Of a stretch of DNA of 64,000 nt, positions 63,321-64,000 are shown piece by piece. The position numbers were made by a program, and so were the translations under genes. Origin of the DNA: Hippasteria phrygiana (lineage: Eukaryota; Echinodermata; Asteroidea; Valvatida; Goniasteridae); contig JAZGUH010000368.1 of assembly GCA_037893225.1 (NCBI GenBank), positions 310,001 through 374,000 on the forward strand, given 5' to 3'. The first letter of the stretch is position 1. Every line of letters starts with the position of its first letter. Under the pieces are notes generated by a model. That model was given only the letters and a program-made list of their open reading frames with translations, did no database searches and had not been told where the DNA came from.

Positions 63321-63340
63321 TAGTCTTGGTTCCAAGACGT
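63317..63340 (+). repeat. Solo copy of the TAGTCTTGGTTCCAAGAC end
   Basis: Matches the right end of the 42,901-43,161 element over about 24 bases including GTTACT, in the opposite orientation; no partner end was found to its right. Confidence 0.65.
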
Positions 63341-63601
63341 TACTATTGTACTTTTGTACTTTCCACAGTTGCAATGCACAGGCCGACAGCGCAATCAGAT
63401 TTGTGGCGAACCAAAATCACACACGTTTAGCAAATACCGGCTGCAGCGCGACTATCCAGCTGCATATTGTAAACGCACGCTAGTCGACGATGGTCGACGC
63501 GACGATCGATGATCGCGACCAGCCAACCGAGGTTGGTCGCATCGCTGGTTACCAATAGCCGTTTTAATAGCACAGTGCAGAGAGGACCAGTTATCAGAAA
63601 A

Positions 63602-63622
63602 ATGGCGAAAAAAACGAAAGAT
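63602..63622 (+). CDS. Possible first coding exon of an unidentified plus-strand gene
   Basis: ATG in a good context (aaaATGG) opens seven codons, MAKKTKD, followed at once by gtaagtaa, a consensus donor. The preceding ~120 bases are CpG-rich with GATCG/GTCGACG motifs and no TATA box, like a housekeeping promoter. Only seven residues are visible, so no family can be named. The frame also stays open past the donor to 63,715, which weakens the splice reading. Confidence 0.35.
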
Positions 63623-64000
63623 GTAAGTAAATATTCAGCAGCAGTGAACGATCATTTTTTGTTACTTTGTCTTTCTTTGAACATGTTGAAGCAATGCACA
63701 AGTTACCACTTGTGACATTGTTGATATACTGCTGAGCAAATATCGTCCGTGTCGCTTTCATCTATGAACTCGTCCAAAAACGTAAAACAAACTAGCCACC
63801 GCCATTTTCTCATGGTCGCGTTGACATGACAATAGTTAGTGGCATGGTTAGACGAGAGTCGTTCGCACTTCAACTTCAGTGCTCATGCGCTACGTACGTC
63901 ACGAACCAACCACTTGTTAACCATTGGTCCTTGATCGAACTTGCTCTGTTTGTTACTGGCGGTTCGTGGCAACCTCGTTCCCATGGTGTCGAGCAGCGCT
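63623..64000. other. Right margin, no gene seen
   Basis: Moderately CpG-rich sequence after the possible exon. It holds AAAATGGCGG on the minus strand near 63,800 (YY1-like) and TACGTACGTCACG near 63,893, but no coding exon that I can support. Confidence 0.4.

Noticed and set aside
62977..63430. Pro-rich open frames on the plus strand
   Set aside because: Low-complexity C-rich DNA open on both strands; no start context or domain.

Overview
The window is animal nuclear DNA. It holds one large intron-rich gene on the minus strand, a nuclear tRNA gene, many short DNA transposons in the introns, and about 19 kb of satellite-like tandem repeats. The exon-by-exon match to vertebrate CHD1/CHD2 shows a metazoan. 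The dense, varied MITE content suggests a marine invertebrate, perhaps a non-vertebrate deuterostome; that is a guess, because no taxonomic marker is present.

1-40,153 (minus strand): 24 coding exons of a CHD1/CHD2-type chromodomain helicase. I placed them by splice signals, reading-frame continuity and comparison with the known family. Together they give 3,486 nt (1,162 codons) with no break in phase: acidic/serine-rich N-terminus, two chromodomains, SNF2 ATPase, helicase C lobe, and the start of the linker after it. The C-terminal SANT-SLIDE DNA-binding part must lie beyond the left edge. Introns are packed with non-autonomous DNA elements: hAT-type with 8-bp duplications, TTAA-flanked piggyBac-type, TTA/TTAA-flanked families, a TA-flanked Tc1/mariner-like element, tRNA-derived repeats and a Crypton-like gene fragment. 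Many are nested.

40,154-40,369: a compact promoter with an NRF1-like palindrome, then a tRNA-Val(CAC) gene pointing the other way, with a poly-T terminator.

40,370-43,560: intergenic, with a TTAA-flanked element, a foldback element and a Mutator-like element with a 9-bp duplication.

43,589-62,490: a tandem array built on the palindromic CRE core TGACGTCA. Three blocks carry 3, 11 and 4 copies of a ~602-bp unit, each unit a tetramer of ~150-bp subunits, and share a ~1.5-kb spacer. A 401-bp array and a 314-bp array sharing the same core follow. Two segment ends (59,690 and 62,490) show a hairpin followed by CTAG and T, as at Helitron 3' ends, so the array may have grown from Helitron-borne internal repeats.

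62,491-64,000: an ATT microsatellite, C-rich and CpG-rich DNA, and a possible first coding exon of a plus-strand gene at 63,602.

All unit counts, identities and boundaries were read by eye.
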